A stretch of 12,765 nucleotides of DNA from DATLXH01 sp035576005 (GTDB lineage: Bacteria; Acidobacteriota; Thermoanaerobaculia; Gp7-AA8), in NCBI GenBank assembly GCA_035576005.1, contig DATLXH010000076.1:1-12765 (forward strand), given 5' to 3'. A program made the translations under genes and the position numbers. The notes beneath the pieces are model-generated. The model saw only the letters and a list, made by a program, of their open reading frames with translations. It was not told where the DNA came from and did no database searches. Shown here piece after piece: positions 1-7,785 of the stretch (positions are counted from its first letter, which is position 1; each line of letters opens with the position of its first letter).

Positions 1-1
1 A

Positions 2-142
2 TCAGGCGACGACCACAACATGCACACGTTCATGTGCATGTCGCGCTCGCGACTCGCCAACTGCCTCCTCAATCATGCGATCGAGAACATTTTCCACAGG
101 TTTACGGCACTTCGACATGACAGTGTGAGAAATGCGGGCTAG
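2..142 (+). CDS. Possible 3' end of a CDS entering from the left edge (unrecognised)
   Basis: A reading frame is open from the left edge (first full codon at 2) to a TAG at 140-142, 46 codons without a start in view. Its third positions are mostly G or C, as in the real genes of this window, whereas the other plus-strand frames look less biased. The last codons run into a copy of the dispersed repeat terminus at 124-138, so the C-terminal residues (VRNAG) are repeat-encoded. I recognise no family in the fragment, which is rich in His, Asn and Arg. It may equally be non-coding; only sequence to the left would decide. Confidence 0.25.
   Translation, partial: SGDDHNMHTFMCMSRSRLANCLLNHAIENIFHRFTALRHDSVRNAG
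124..138 (+). repeat. Solitary terminus of the palindromic repeat family
   Basis: TGTGAGAAATGCGGG, identical to the right terminus of elements A, B and D. No matching left terminus (CCCGCATTTCTCACA) is seen to its left inside the window. It is followed by CTAG; the right end of element E is also followed by CTAG. The other end may lie beyond the window, or this may be a decayed copy. Confidence 0.7.
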
Positions 143-188
143 CCTGGAGCTATCTCACTGGGCATTCACTACTTGCGGCCATATGACA

Positions 189-197
189 TGCTATATT
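189..197 (+). promoter_or_regulatory. Candidate extended -10 promoter for the M23-bactofilin operon
   Basis: TG at 189-190, one base, then TATATT at 192-197 fits an extended -10 (TGnTATAAT). No good -35 box is seen at the expected distance. It would give a leader of roughly 30 nt before the ATG at 233. Motif match only. Confidence 0.3.
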
Positions 198-232
198 GTG
201 CTGGGGAGCTCGCCTCCGGGAACTCTTGAACG

Positions 233-1249
233 ATGATTGAAATTCAGATCCATCCCAGCGATATCCGGCGGAGAGTCCGCTATCTTTTCGTCTCTCGAAG
301 GGCGGTCATAGGTCTTGTCACCCTCGGTTCGATCATCCTGGCATTCGTCCTCGGTTCGATGGCGGCCGCTCCATCCGTCATTCGCAGGGTCTACAAGAGC
401 ACCAGCGTCTTTCTCATGCGGCAGGAGAAAGCGATCCAGGTGGAGAGGCTGCGGGCACACGTCAGTCAGATGAGCTCGCTCGAGAAGGCGTTTGACGAGC
501 ATCGCCTGCGCGTGGAAAAGCTCCTCACAGTTTATGACCTCGAGACCTCAACATTGGGTCAGGGCGGTCTCTCACTCTCACGCGGCGAAGAGCAGCGGAT
601 GTCTGAGCTGGAAGACGCCAGGAAGAGGGAAGCGCTGCTGAAATCCGCAATCCATCGTCTGGAGCGACAAGTGGCGCTCCTGGGCAGATACGAGAGAGAG
701 AACGCAGACATCATCCGGCATACCCCCGCAGTGCTGCCGTTGCCTCCCGATGATTTCGTTCTGACGGCTCCATTCGGTCAGCGCATCAATCCCTTCACGA
801 AAGGGCCGGAGTTTCACAAAGGTCTGGACCTCGCTGCACGCACCGGTACGTCGATCTTCGCGGCCGCGGATGGCGTGGTGACGTTCGCGGGGCGAGTTTC
901 TCTATCGCAGAGCGTCCCGTGGTGGCGCATGGGAAATGTGGTCGTCGTCGAGCATGGCAAGAGATTCGTCACCATCTACGGGCACTGCGACACCACACTC
1001 GTGACAAGAGGTCAGGAAGTGCATCAGGGTCAGACGATCGCTACGGTTGGCTCGACTGGTTGGAGCACCAACTCTCATCTTCACTACGAGATTCGGAGCG
1101 ACCTGCAGAATCCGGGGGTGTTCCGCGCAGCGGATCCGCGGATTTACATTCTCAACTACGAGTGGAGCGATGAAGCGACTCTCCTGGCGAAAGCGCGAGC
1201 GTTGAAGAACGTGAAGGACTACGATCCGCTGCCGCGCGTATTTTTCTAA
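233..1249 (+). CDS. Membrane-anchored M23 (LytM-type) peptidoglycan endopeptidase
   Basis: Zinc metallopeptidase expected to cut peptidoglycan cross-links in the periplasm. The 338-residue protein has a short basic cytoplasmic tail (1-22), one transmembrane helix (about 24-44), a heptad-like coiled-coil region (about 60-165) and a C-terminal M23 domain (about 175-305). The LytM catalytic set looks complete: H195 and D199 in HxxxD, H251 after YG, and H284 in HLH (282-284). The domain opens with the usual FGQR-NPF sequence. The bactofilin gene follows 42 bases later in the same direction. Bactofilin/M23 pairs such as CcmA/Csd1 of Helicobacter and BacA/LmdC of Hyphomonas shape the cell wall, and the tail-TM-coil-M23 order resembles LmdC. 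Family call is firm; the bactofilin partnership is inferred from context. The ATG at 233 keeps the N-terminal tail; its ribosome binding site is weak. Confidence 0.93.
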   Translation: MIEIQIHPSDIRRRVRYLFVSRRAVIGLVTLGSIILAFVLGSMAAAPSVIRRVYKSTSVFLMRQEKAIQVERLRAHVSQMSSLEKAFDEHRLRVEKLLTVYDLETSTLGQGGLSLSRGEEQRMSELEDARKREALLKSAIHRLERQVALLGRYERENADIIRHTPAVLPLPPDDFVLTAPFGQRINPFTKGPEFHKGLDLAARTGTSIFAAADGVVTFAGRVSLSQSVPWWRMGNVVVVEHGKRFVTIYGHCDTTLVTRGQEVHQGQTIATVGSTGWSTNSHLHYEIRSDLQNPGVFRAADPRIYILNYEWSDEATLLAKARALKNVKDYDPLPRVFF

Positions 1250-1280
1250 AGACAGGCCGCGAAAGAAGGTCTTCACCGTA

Positions 1281-1286
1281 AGGAGG
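1281..1286 (+). promoter_or_regulatory. Strong ribosome binding site of the bactofilin gene
   Basis: AGGAGG, five bases before the ATG at 1292. A full-consensus site inside the gap after the M23 gene fixes the bactofilin start and suits high expression of a polymer-forming protein from a shared transcript. Confidence 0.85.
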
Positions 1287-1291
1287 CAAAG

Positions 1292-1768
1292 ATGTCTCAG
1301 GAAAAATACCCGACGATGGTCATACCGGAAGGTACTGAGATCCGGCTCAATCGTGAAGGACAGCTCTCGATTCGAACCCCCGGGAACCTGGTCATCCAGA
1401 ACTCCGGAACTTATGCGGAGCTTGAATCGACGAACGGCTCGATTCGGATTCAGGAAAAAGTCAACATCGAAGCGGTTACGGTGCGCGCGGCCGAAGGGTG
1501 TTTCGTCGAAGGTGCTCTCACGGCCTGGCGCGTGGTTGCAAAGCGGATAGTGCTCGAGGGAAAAGCGAGGGCCTGCATCATGATCCCCGATGCCGGAGCA
1601 ATTGAAGTCGAGCGTACGAGCCGCCTTGTCGGGAACTTCGGTAGTGAGCAGGAGATTCGAGATGTTCTAAAGCGATTCGAATCGAAGCTCTACCCCTCAC
1701 TGGAGTCAGGGACAGGGCAGCGAAGCGAGGAGCCATCCCGATTTCCGGCATCGCTTTCTCGCAAGTAG
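1292..1768 (+). CDS. Bactofilin (polymer-forming cytoskeletal protein)
   Basis: A 158-residue protein with the features of bactofilins: a short N-terminal tail (1-10), a central region (about 12-115) of short beta-strand repeats alternating hydrophobic residues with Gly/Glu/Thr turns, as in a right-handed beta-helix, and a charged C-terminal tail (about 120-158). Bactofilins polymerise without nucleotide on the inner face of the cytoplasmic membrane and position cell-wall enzymes. The N-terminal PEGTEIRLNREGQL stretch and the strand pattern support the family, but sequence conservation is low in bactofilins, so a profile search would be worthwhile. It directly follows the membrane-anchored M23 peptidase gene and has its own AGGAGG site, which suggests an operon in which the filament localises the hydrolase. 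The start is fixed by that site. Confidence 0.82.
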   Translation: MSQEKYPTMVIPEGTEIRLNREGQLSIRTPGNLVIQNSGTYAELESTNGSIRIQEKVNIEAVTVRAAEGCFVEGALTAWRVVAKRIVLEGKARACIMIPDAGAIEVERTSRLVGNFGSEQEIRDVLKRFESKLYPSLESGTGQRSEEPSRFPASLSRK

Positions 1769-1792
1769 AGCAGGGGTGATGGCCGATTTCCG

Positions 1793-1805
1793 CGGGTTAA
1801 ACCCG
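1793..1805. repeat. Small inverted repeat downstream of bactofilin
   Basis: CGGGTT and AACCCG separated by one base. It lies 24 bases after the bactofilin stop but has no T-run, so it is not a convincing intrinsic terminator. The remainder of 1769-1918 shows no gene; short frames there end in the neighbouring repeat and look non-coding. Confidence 0.4.
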
Positions 1806-1918
1806 TCGGACCCGAGCCCGCTGATAAATGATTGTTCCTCGGCTTGCGGCTGCCTCCTCTTCCAGCGACAACACTCATGTCATTTTTGCAAACGACTCGA
1901 CTGCCCACAGTTGCTAAC

Positions 1919-2094
1919 CCCGCATTTCTCACACTCCTTTGTGGCGAGGCGGCGGAGAGTGGCCTGGATGCGAGCGTACGGCGGTTTCGCGACGAAGGCA
2001 TAGTTGACACTATGTCGAGGAGTGAACCCGTCGTGCAACGAAGCAGACAGGCCGCTATCCGCCGCCGCAGCAGAAGGAGTGTGAGAAATGCGGG
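1919..2094. repeat. Palindromic repeat element A (176 bp)
   Basis: Starts CCCGCATTTCTCACA and ends TGTGAGAAATGCGGG; the two halves pair along nearly the whole length around the centre CATAGTTGACACTATG. It is the most divergent of the four full copies. Just inside the ends it reads CTCCTT/AAGGAG where the others read GACCTT/AAGGTC, so both arms changed together and pairing is kept. It ends 22 bases before the YfhO gene, so an intact hairpin would be in or next to that gene's leader. No transposase is encoded. MITE-like or REP/BIME-like; the mobilising enzyme is unknown. Confidence 0.9.
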
Positions 2095-2116
2095 TTAAGG
2101 AATCCCCCGCCTGCTG

Positions 2117-4522
2117 ATGGCTCTGCTGCTCTATCTCCTGACCGCAGTCCTGCTTCTGTTCGTTGTGTCGCGTTACTGCGTCGCAATGACGCGTCGCGCG
2201 ATGCTGATTCTCGTGCTGATGCCGTTCTGCTTTACCGGGTATGCCCTCGTCACAGCTCGCTCACTCGCACCCGTCGACATCGCGTACCAGGCTGATCCCT
2301 TCAAGCCGCTTGCGGCCACGGCTGCAGTCTCGTCGGTTCGCAGCGGCGCTCTGAGCGACATCTACTCGCAGATGATTCCGTGGCGTGCGGCCGTGCGTTA
2401 TTCTCTCTCGCAGGGAGAGTGGCCGCTCTGGAATCCTTTCATGTTCTGCGGCGATGTCCTTGCCGCCTCCGCACAGCCCGCCCCTTACTACCCGTTCAAT
2501 CTGCTCAGTCATCTCATCCCTCTTCCGGACGCCCTGACTTATCTCGCTGCCATCACCTTTTTCGTGGCTTCGCTTTCGACGTTTCTATTTCTTCGATCAC
2601 TCGGATGCAGCGAGGCCGCTACCCTGGTCGGAGCTGCCGGGTGGATGTTCTCTGACTTTGTGGCTTTCTGGCAGGGCTGGCCTCTCGGGGTGTCGGCTTC
2701 GCTACTACCGCTGGTCTGCTACGGAGTTCGGCTCGTCGTCGACGCGCCTTCGTTGAAATCCGCTGCCGTTCTGACGATCGGATTGATCCTTCTCGTCCTG
2801 GCAGGGCACCCTGAAACCGTCCTTCACTGCGTAGCGGTCGGAGTCGCATTCGGCCTGTTCGAAATGGCACGCCTGGCCAGGAGTCAACTGCTCTCCGTTC
2901 TCGCCGTTGCCGTGGCAGCGGGTGTTGCTGCGCTCCTGCTCACGGCGATCTACCTCTTGCCAATCCTCGAGGCGCTTCCTCAGACAGCCGACCATCACTA
3001 CAGGCACGATGTCTACGCCCTGCAGGATCACACTCTGCGATGGCCTACCTCGATCGGAAGGATCGTGCGCAATTTCGTCCCACTGATGCACGGGCTTCAG
3101 AGCGACGACCAACTGACCATCACATCGGGCCTTCCTCCGGGCACGGCCTGGGCAGGGTCATTGATTCTGGCTCTGGCCGCGCTCGGACTCTGGCGAGGAG
3201 ATCGGCGTGAGCGATGGTTCATGCTGGGTGCAATCGCGTGTGGGCTTCTGTTCGGAGCAGCGGCGCCGGTGACTCATTGGTTCCAGAAGTTGCCGCTGTT
3301 TGACATAGCTCTGAATGAAAGGCTTTCCCTGGCTGCCACATTTGGCTTCATCACACTCGCGGCATTGGGACTCGACGTACTACTAGCGGGGAGCCGCCGC
3401 GCATTCGCGCTGGCCGCAGCGGGCAGCGCTGCGCTCGTGCTTATCTGCTCGGCCGTGATGGTCAGCGCTACTCTCGGAGGAAAGCTCTTCCCCGGAAACG
3501 TGAAGGCGACTGTCCTGTCGCTTCTCGTGCTCCCAGTAGCAGTTCTGATCGCTCGATTCAGCAGGAGCAAGGCGCTGACCGCAGTTCTGCTTCTGCTGCT
3601 CGTTCTGTCTGAGCGTACTCTGGCGATGGGAGGGTTCTATCCGTCGGTGTCTCGCAGCGCATTTTTTCCGGCTGTGGAAGAGCTCCGTTCCATTCCGCGG
3701 GACAACGTCTCGCGCATGTCCAGCCTCCTCTACACATTCATTCCGAACGTCAGCGCCCTGTATCAGCTCGAAGATGTACGCGGCTATCAGGCGATGAACT
3801 TCCGAAGGTTCGTCGAGACCGCCACGTTCTGGAGCGTCCGGCAGCCTGTGCACTACAACCGTATCGACCGTTTCCATCCATTCCTGTCATTCATGAATGT
3901 TCGCTATCTACTCGTGGCGAATCGCGTTCCTTTCGAGAAGAACTGGCGCGAGGTAACGCGAGGACCCTCCATGCGAGTCCTGGAAAATCCGGGGGCCCTC
4001 GAGCGAGCTTTCGTGCCTCGGGTGGTTCAGGTCGGCTCGACAGGTGCCGCGACCGTTGGGGCCATGGCTCTCGAAACCGACTTCGGCGCCCGAAGCTGGA
4101 TCGAAGCGATTCCAGATCCGGTCACCGGAAGATGGAAGAGGTCGCTCGGGCAGGCCTGGGACAAGGGACCTGCTGAGTTCGCGAATGGTCCCGGAACGGT
4201 TTCGGTCAGGCGGCGCGGAACTGCGTTCGAGCTCGAAGCAAAGATGGAGAATCCCGGGTGGGTTGTCGTATCCCAGACGGGATGGAGCGGATGGCGAGCA
4301 AGATCCGGTGACACCAATCTGCCGATCTTTTTCGCCAACCACGCGTTCATCGCTTTCCGGCTTCCTGCAGGGATGCACAAGGTGGATTTACGCTACCTGC
4401 CGCACGGCTTCGTGGTCGGACGGTGGATCAGTCTGGTATCGATGGTCCTTGTCATTGGTTTTGTTCTGGTGGTCCACCTTCGCACGCGGCGAGCCCGCAT
4501 TTCTCACAGACCTTTGTCGTGA
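2117..4522 (+). CDS. YfhO-family polytopic membrane protein (GT-C-like)
   Basis: An 801-residue integral membrane protein with many hydrophobic helices from the N-terminus to about residue 505, a soluble C-terminal domain (about 515-765) and a final helix near 770-790. The first external loop carries the YfhO signature: D81 and Q85 before PWR, then GEWPLWNPFMFCG followed by an Ala/Gln/Pro-rich run to about residue 130. Bacillus YfhO is needed for glucosylation of lipoteichoic acid, and related proteins are thought to transfer lipid-linked sugars outside the membrane; the donor and acceptor here are unknown. The C-terminal nine codons (793-801) and the stop lie inside repeat element B, so the natural C-terminus was probably altered by its insertion. 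The start has only a weak, distant purine run upstream. The GT-C gene downstream suggests a joint envelope-glycan role. Confidence 0.85.
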   Translation: MALLLYLLTAVLLLFVVSRYCVAMTRRAMLILVLMPFCFTGYALVTARSLAPVDIAYQADPFKPLAATAAVSSVRSGALSDIYSQMIPWRAAVRYSLSQGEWPLWNPFMFCGDVLAASAQPAPYYPFNLLSHLIPLPDALTYLAAITFFVASLSTFLFLRSLGCSEAATLVGAAGWMFSDFVAFWQGWPLGVSASLLPLVCYGVRLVVDAPSLKSAAVLTIGLILLVLAGHPETVLHCVAVGVAFGLFEMARLARSQLLSVLAVAVAAGVAALLLTAIYLLPILEALPQTADHHYRHDVYALQDHTLRWPTSIGRIVRNFVPLMHGLQSDDQLTITSGLPPGTAWAGSLILALAALGLWRGDRRERWFMLGAIACGLLFGAAAPVTHWFQKLPLFDIALNERLSLAATFGFITLAALGLDVLLAGSRRAFALAAAGSAALVLICSAVMVSATLGGKLFPGNVKATVLSLLVLPVAVLIARFSRSKALTAVLLLLLVLSERTLAMGGFYPSVSRSAFFPAVEELRSIPRDNVSRMSSLLYTFIPNVSALYQLEDVRGYQAMNFRRFVETATFWSVRQPVHYNRIDRFHPFLSFMNVRYLLVANRVPFEKNWREVTRGPSMRVLENPGALERAFVPRVVQVGSTGAATVGAMALETDFGARSWIEAIPDPVTGRWKRSLGQAWDKGPAEFANGPGTVSVRRRGTAFELEAKMENPGWVVVSQTGWSGWRARSGDTNLPIFFANHAFIAFRLPAGMHKVDLRYLPHGFVVGRWISLVSMVLVIGFVLVVHLRTRRARISHRPLS

Positions 4523-4671
4523 GACGTCGGAGAGTGGCTTGGATGCGAGGCGCACGGCGATTTTGCGACGAAGGCATAGTTGACACTATGTCGAGGAGCG
4601 AAATTGCCGTGCAACGAAGCAGACAGGCCGCTGTCCGTCGTCTCACGGTGAAGGTCTGTGAGAAATGCGGG
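4494..4671. repeat. Palindromic repeat element B (178 bp), overlapping the YfhO gene end
   Basis: Bounded by CCCGCATTTCTCACA and TGTGAGAAATGCGGG; the terminal 21 bases of each arm pair perfectly, and the internal GTGAGACG/CGTCTCAC pair is also perfect. Centre CATAGTTGACACTATG at 4575-4590. It begins 29 bases before the end of the YfhO CDS and supplies its last nine codons and stop. It differs from element D by about seven substitutions and one indel. The following 106 bases (4672-4777) before the glycosyltransferase gene hold no recognisable gene or terminator. Confidence 0.93.
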
Positions 4672-4777
4672 CGAGGGTGGGACTAGAGGTTCCCGGATGC
4701 GTACAAGCTCACGATAGATCGCAGCAGCAGCTCAGAGGGTTAGACTCGCCGGAATGCGAATTGTGAACGGGTAGACG

Positions 4778-6487
4778 TTGAGTGCGCATCGATTTACAGA
4801 AGAGGGAAGGCTTTGGCCGCTGAGTCCAGCGCTCGCGCGGGCGCTCGCGACCCTGGTCGTCCTTCTCGCCTGTGGGAGAATCGTCGCGACCCATCGTGTG
4901 TATAGCCAGACTGCGGACGAGCCGGCACATGTGGCCGCCGGGATGGAGTGGCTCGATAAGCATCGATACACGATCGACATCACCCATCCTCCACTCAGCC
5001 GCATTGCCGTCGCGCTGGGACCTTTTCTCGAGGGTGCGTCCTCTCCGGACCGGGAAAATCTCGTCGAAGCCGGGAACGAACTGTTCCACGCGAACAACCG
5101 CTATCGCCACAATCTCGCATCGGCGCGACTCGGCAACCTTCCGTTTTTCATCCTCGCTTCCGCCGTTGTTTTCTATTGGGCGGGGAGCCTCTTTGGTCGG
5201 ACGACTGCGCTGGGGGCTCTCGTGCTCTTCACGACGCTGCCGCCTGTTCTCGCTCACGCGGGGCTTGCGACGACCGACCTCGCTGTGACTGCGTGTCTGC
5301 CGCTGGCGCTGTTCTGCTGGTGGCGGTGGCTCGAACGACCAACCGCTGGACGGGGAGTGCTGCTTGGCGTCTCCTCCGGGCTTGCGGTTCTGGCAAAGTT
5401 CTCGACCCTTCTCTTTTTTCCTGCGTGCGCGACGGCGATGCTCGTCACATCATTCCTTTCAAAGCGGTCGGGGGATGTATCAAATTCGGAGACGACCCGA
5501 TCGAAGTCGACACTGCGGTTGCGTTCCGGAGCTATGGCTCTCGTTACTACGCTCCTTATCGTATGGGCCGGTTATCGCTTCTCCTTTGAGACTCTCGCCG
5601 AGGCGCATCCTGACGCGCACAAGATCGTTGAGCACTTTGCGCAGAGATTCTCATCGGCGGCGAGCCTGCCGGGATCGATCGTTGATGGGTGGCTTATTCC
5701 GGCACCAGCGCTTCCGATGGGCGTTGCGATCGTGCAGCGTCACAACGAGTCAGGACACAACGCGTATCTTCTCGGCGACTATCGAAGCACAGGATGGTGG
5801 TATTACTTTCCAGTCGTCCTGCTCTACAAGAGCCCGCTTGCGTTTCTTTCTCTCATGGTTGTCGGGCTGGCACTCGCGGTATGGCGAAAGCGTGTCGAGC
5901 GTGGCAGCCTTGCGGTTGCCGCGGGCGCGTCGGCAATTCTTGTCGTCTGTCTCACGAGCCGAATCGACATCGGCGTGCGACACATCCTTCCGATCTATCC
6001 ACTGCTGTCGATTCTGGCCGCCCGAGCAGCAGTCATGATGCGGGAACAATCCGGAGGGGTGATTGGCCGGGTCGCAGTGTGCATGCTGTTCTGCTGGCAG
6101 TTAGGGAGCGGAGTGGTTGCGCACCCTGATTACCTTCCTTACTTCAACGAGCTTGCTGGGAACCATCCAGACCTCGTTCTGCTCGACAGCAACCTCGATT
6201 GGGGTCAGGATCTGATGCGCCTGAAACGAGCCCTCAAACAGTGGCGGGTGGACGAGTTGCATATCGCGTACGCGGGCAGCGCTGACCTGGGCCGCCACGA
6301 TCTTCCGAAGATGCACGAGCTCAAAAGATATGAGCCTGTGACAGGCTGGGTCGCAATCAGTGAGACGCACCTCAAGGATGTCGGCTCACCGGAAGATCGT
6401 GGTAGAGGTTACGAATGGTTGAAGTTCTACAATCCCGTGGCACGTGTGGGGCGTTCAATTCTTCTCTATTACATCCCTCAACGGTGA
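4778..6487 (+). CDS. GT-C glycosyltransferase, PMT/ArnT-like (GT39/GT83 group)
   Basis: A 569-residue polytopic membrane protein expected to move a sugar from a polyprenyl-phosphate donor to an acceptor on the outer face of the cytoplasmic membrane. After the first helix (about 22-38) comes the external loop with the acidic pair D47-E48 in TADEPAH, the usual catalytic site of this superfamily, and then HPPLSR (70-75), another family hallmark. About ten further helices follow to residue 450, then a soluble C-terminal part (about 455-569) with DSNLDWGQD and a WLKFYNP segment. The TTG at 4778 is the start that best fits the first helix; the nearby upstream ATG at 4754 is out of frame and quickly stopped. 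The ribosome binding site is poor. Acceptor (protein, lipid or glycan) cannot be told from sequence. Confidence 0.85.
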   Translation: MSAHRFTEEGRLWPLSPALARALATLVVLLACGRIVATHRVYSQTADEPAHVAAGMEWLDKHRYTIDITHPPLSRIAVALGPFLEGASSPDRENLVEAGNELFHANNRYRHNLASARLGNLPFFILASAVVFYWAGSLFGRTTALGALVLFTTLPPVLAHAGLATTDLAVTACLPLALFCWWRWLERPTAGRGVLLGVSSGLAVLAKFSTLLFFPACATAMLVTSFLSKRSGDVSNSETTRSKSTLRLRSGAMALVTTLLIVWAGYRFSFETLAEAHPDAHKIVEHFAQRFSSAASLPGSIVDGWLIPAPALPMGVAIVQRHNESGHNAYLLGDYRSTGWWYYFPVVLLYKSPLAFLSLMVVGLALAVWRKRVERGSLAVAAGASAILVVCLTSRIDIGVRHILPIYPLLSILAARAAVMMREQSGGVIGRVAVCMLFCWQLGSGVVAHPDYLPYFNELAGNHPDLVLLDSNLDWGQDLMRLKRALKQWRVDELHIAYAGSADLGRHDLPKMHELKRYEPVTGWVAISETHLKDVGSPEDRGRGYEWLKFYNPVARVGRSILLYYIPQR

Positions 6488-6498
6488 GCTGCAGCTAA

Positions 6499-6687
6499 CC
6501 CGCCATTTCTCACAGCTCCTCTGTTAACACACACAGAGTGTCATCCAAGCGTTGAGTCAGGGCGCAGCGTCGCGAGACAGACAAGAGTGTCTGTCCTACA
6601 CGCGCATGTAGGACAGACACTCTTGTCTGTCACGCGACACTCTCGTTTGTCTCGACGCTCGGGATGAAGATGTGTGAGAAATTCCGG
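6499..6687. repeat. Hybrid palindromic element C between convergent genes
   Basis: Ends resemble the A/B/D/E family (CCCGCCATTTCTCACA on the left, TGTGAGAAATTCCGG on the right), but the middle is a different hairpin: a perfect 25-bp inverted repeat (6576-6600 with 6607-6631, six-base loop), extended to 32 bp with one mismatch (6569 and 6638). Each 25-base arm contains its own smaller ACAGAC...GTCTGT dyad, and a diverged extra copy follows at about 6635-6655. The left end is 11 bases after the glycosyltransferase stop. The element lies between that gene and the convergent GalT gene, so its transcript would fold on both strands. No T-run follows. The flank 6688-6827 up to the GalT stop holds no gene I can see. 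Confidence 0.85.
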
Positions 6688-6827
6688 CTCAAGCGGGTGG
6701 GTGCGGGTTTGCGGGGTATGCCGGGGTGCGGTCCCGCCCAGGCTCAGGACGACCCATCGTTTCTCTTCTCGAGGCAGGGCACTGTGGGCAGCCGCTCGGC
6801 GACCAGCAAATGAAGGCCTGGAAACGC

Positions 6828-7778
6828 CTAAAAAACTTTCCTCAGGTGCGCAGCGGCATCGAGCGGGTCGACGATGTTCGTGACGATCCCCGTCGCGAGC
6901 TCGAAGCCGGCCTCGACTGTCAGGCGAGGAGTGATCTCGCAGTACCAGTGGAAGGGGAGCTGAACGTCTCCATCAAGACGAGGAGCATTCTGAAACGTCC
7001 AGTTGAATGAAACGCGTCCCAGAAGGGTGAACAGAGCCCGGAGAGAGCGTTGCAATACCGCGGAAAGCTCTCTTAACTCACTCGCTTGAAGGTCGACCCA
7101 CGACGTCGCATGACTTCGAGGCACGATCCTGAGCTGATACGGAGCCCGGGCGACTTCGGCCGCGGTCACGACGAAGTTCCCGGTCACTGCAATCATCCCC
7201 GGCCCTTTCTCGAGATGACAGAAGCTGCAAGACCCGGACGAAAAAAATCTCAGCTCGTGAAGCGCACGATCCGGCACGCGATGGAATGCAACAAGCTGGC
7301 TGTGAAGATGAGGAATCGAGGCGCCGGCACTTCGTCCCTCGTTCTTGAAAATTGTTATGGATCGAACTGCGGGATCCATGGCGTGTGCACGATATCGTGT
7401 GAGGTAGCACTGAACGATATCCGCTGCGGGCTCCTCGGCAAGCAGATCGAACTGCGCGTCGTGTACGGGCGATTCGATGAGCACCTCGTGATACCCGCTG
7501 ATGCCGAGCTCCTGCGATTCCTCTCGAGGAGTGGACGCTCTCGCAGCAGTCGATGCCGCGATCATAGGATATCGATTCGGCACGACCCTGATCGTCCAGA
7601 GACCCCCACGCTCCAGTCGGGAGATCTCAGGGGGCGTCTGATCTTCGTTGCCGGGACAGAATGGACAGTCCTCTCTCGGGAGTGGTGGGTCGCTGAGGAA
7701 CGCGGCTGCTCGTCCAGCTCGCTCGCGGGAGAGAAGAATTGACTGTCCCGTCAACGGATCGATGCGGATGCTGCTCAT
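6828..7778 (-). CDS. GalT-like galactose-1-phosphate uridylyltransferase (HIT superfamily)
   Basis: Nucleotidyltransferase of the GalT/ADP-glucose phosphorylase group, expected to exchange a hexose-1-phosphate with a nucleotide sugar in the cytoplasm. Using the ATG at 7778 gives 316 residues. Seen: C38-x2-C41 in CPFCPGN, H106 in SPVHD, and H157-L-H159-S-Q161, matching the zinc ligands and covalent-intermediate histidine of GalT; a second C184-x2-C187; and near the C-terminus HWYCEITPR and AGFELATG, typical of the related bacterial subfamily. The usual HPH is HLH here, so substrate assignment is uncertain; it could act on other sugar phosphates. A start 27 codons further upstream is possible but would overlap the hydrolase gene heavily; 7778 leaves a 7-base gap. 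Last gene of a three-gene operon. Confidence 0.85.
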   Translation of the reverse strand: MSSIRIDPLTGQSILLSRERAGRAAAFLSDPPLPREDCPFCPGNEDQTPPEISRLERGGLWTIRVVPNRYPMIAASTAARASTPREESQELGISGYHEVLIESPVHDAQFDLLAEEPAADIVQCYLTRYRAHAMDPAVRSITIFKNEGRSAGASIPHLHSQLVAFHRVPDRALHELRFFSSGSCSFCHLEKGPGMIAVTGNFVVTAAEVARAPYQLRIVPRSHATSWVDLQASELRELSAVLQRSLRALFTLLGRVSFNWTFQNAPRLDGDVQLPFHWYCEITPRLTVEAGFELATGIVTNIVDPLDAAAHLRKVF

Positions 7779-7785
7779 CCCGCAC

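Noticed and set aside
2..118. Minus-strand 38-codon reading frame at the left edge
   Set aside because: Short, no recognisable motif, ends in a His/Val run antisense to a GC3-rich plus-strand frame, and has no clear ribosome binding site.
1832..2098. Reading frame across repeat element A, and similar ones across B, D and E
   Set aside because: They are repeat-encoded, end at the same repeat terminus (VRNAG or CEKCG endings), and appear on both strands of the palindrome; no codon signature.
4580..4585. TTGACA at the centre of elements A and B as a -35 box
   Set aside because: No -10 hexamer at 16-18 bases downstream; the match follows from the palindromic centre and is changed to TCGACA in D.
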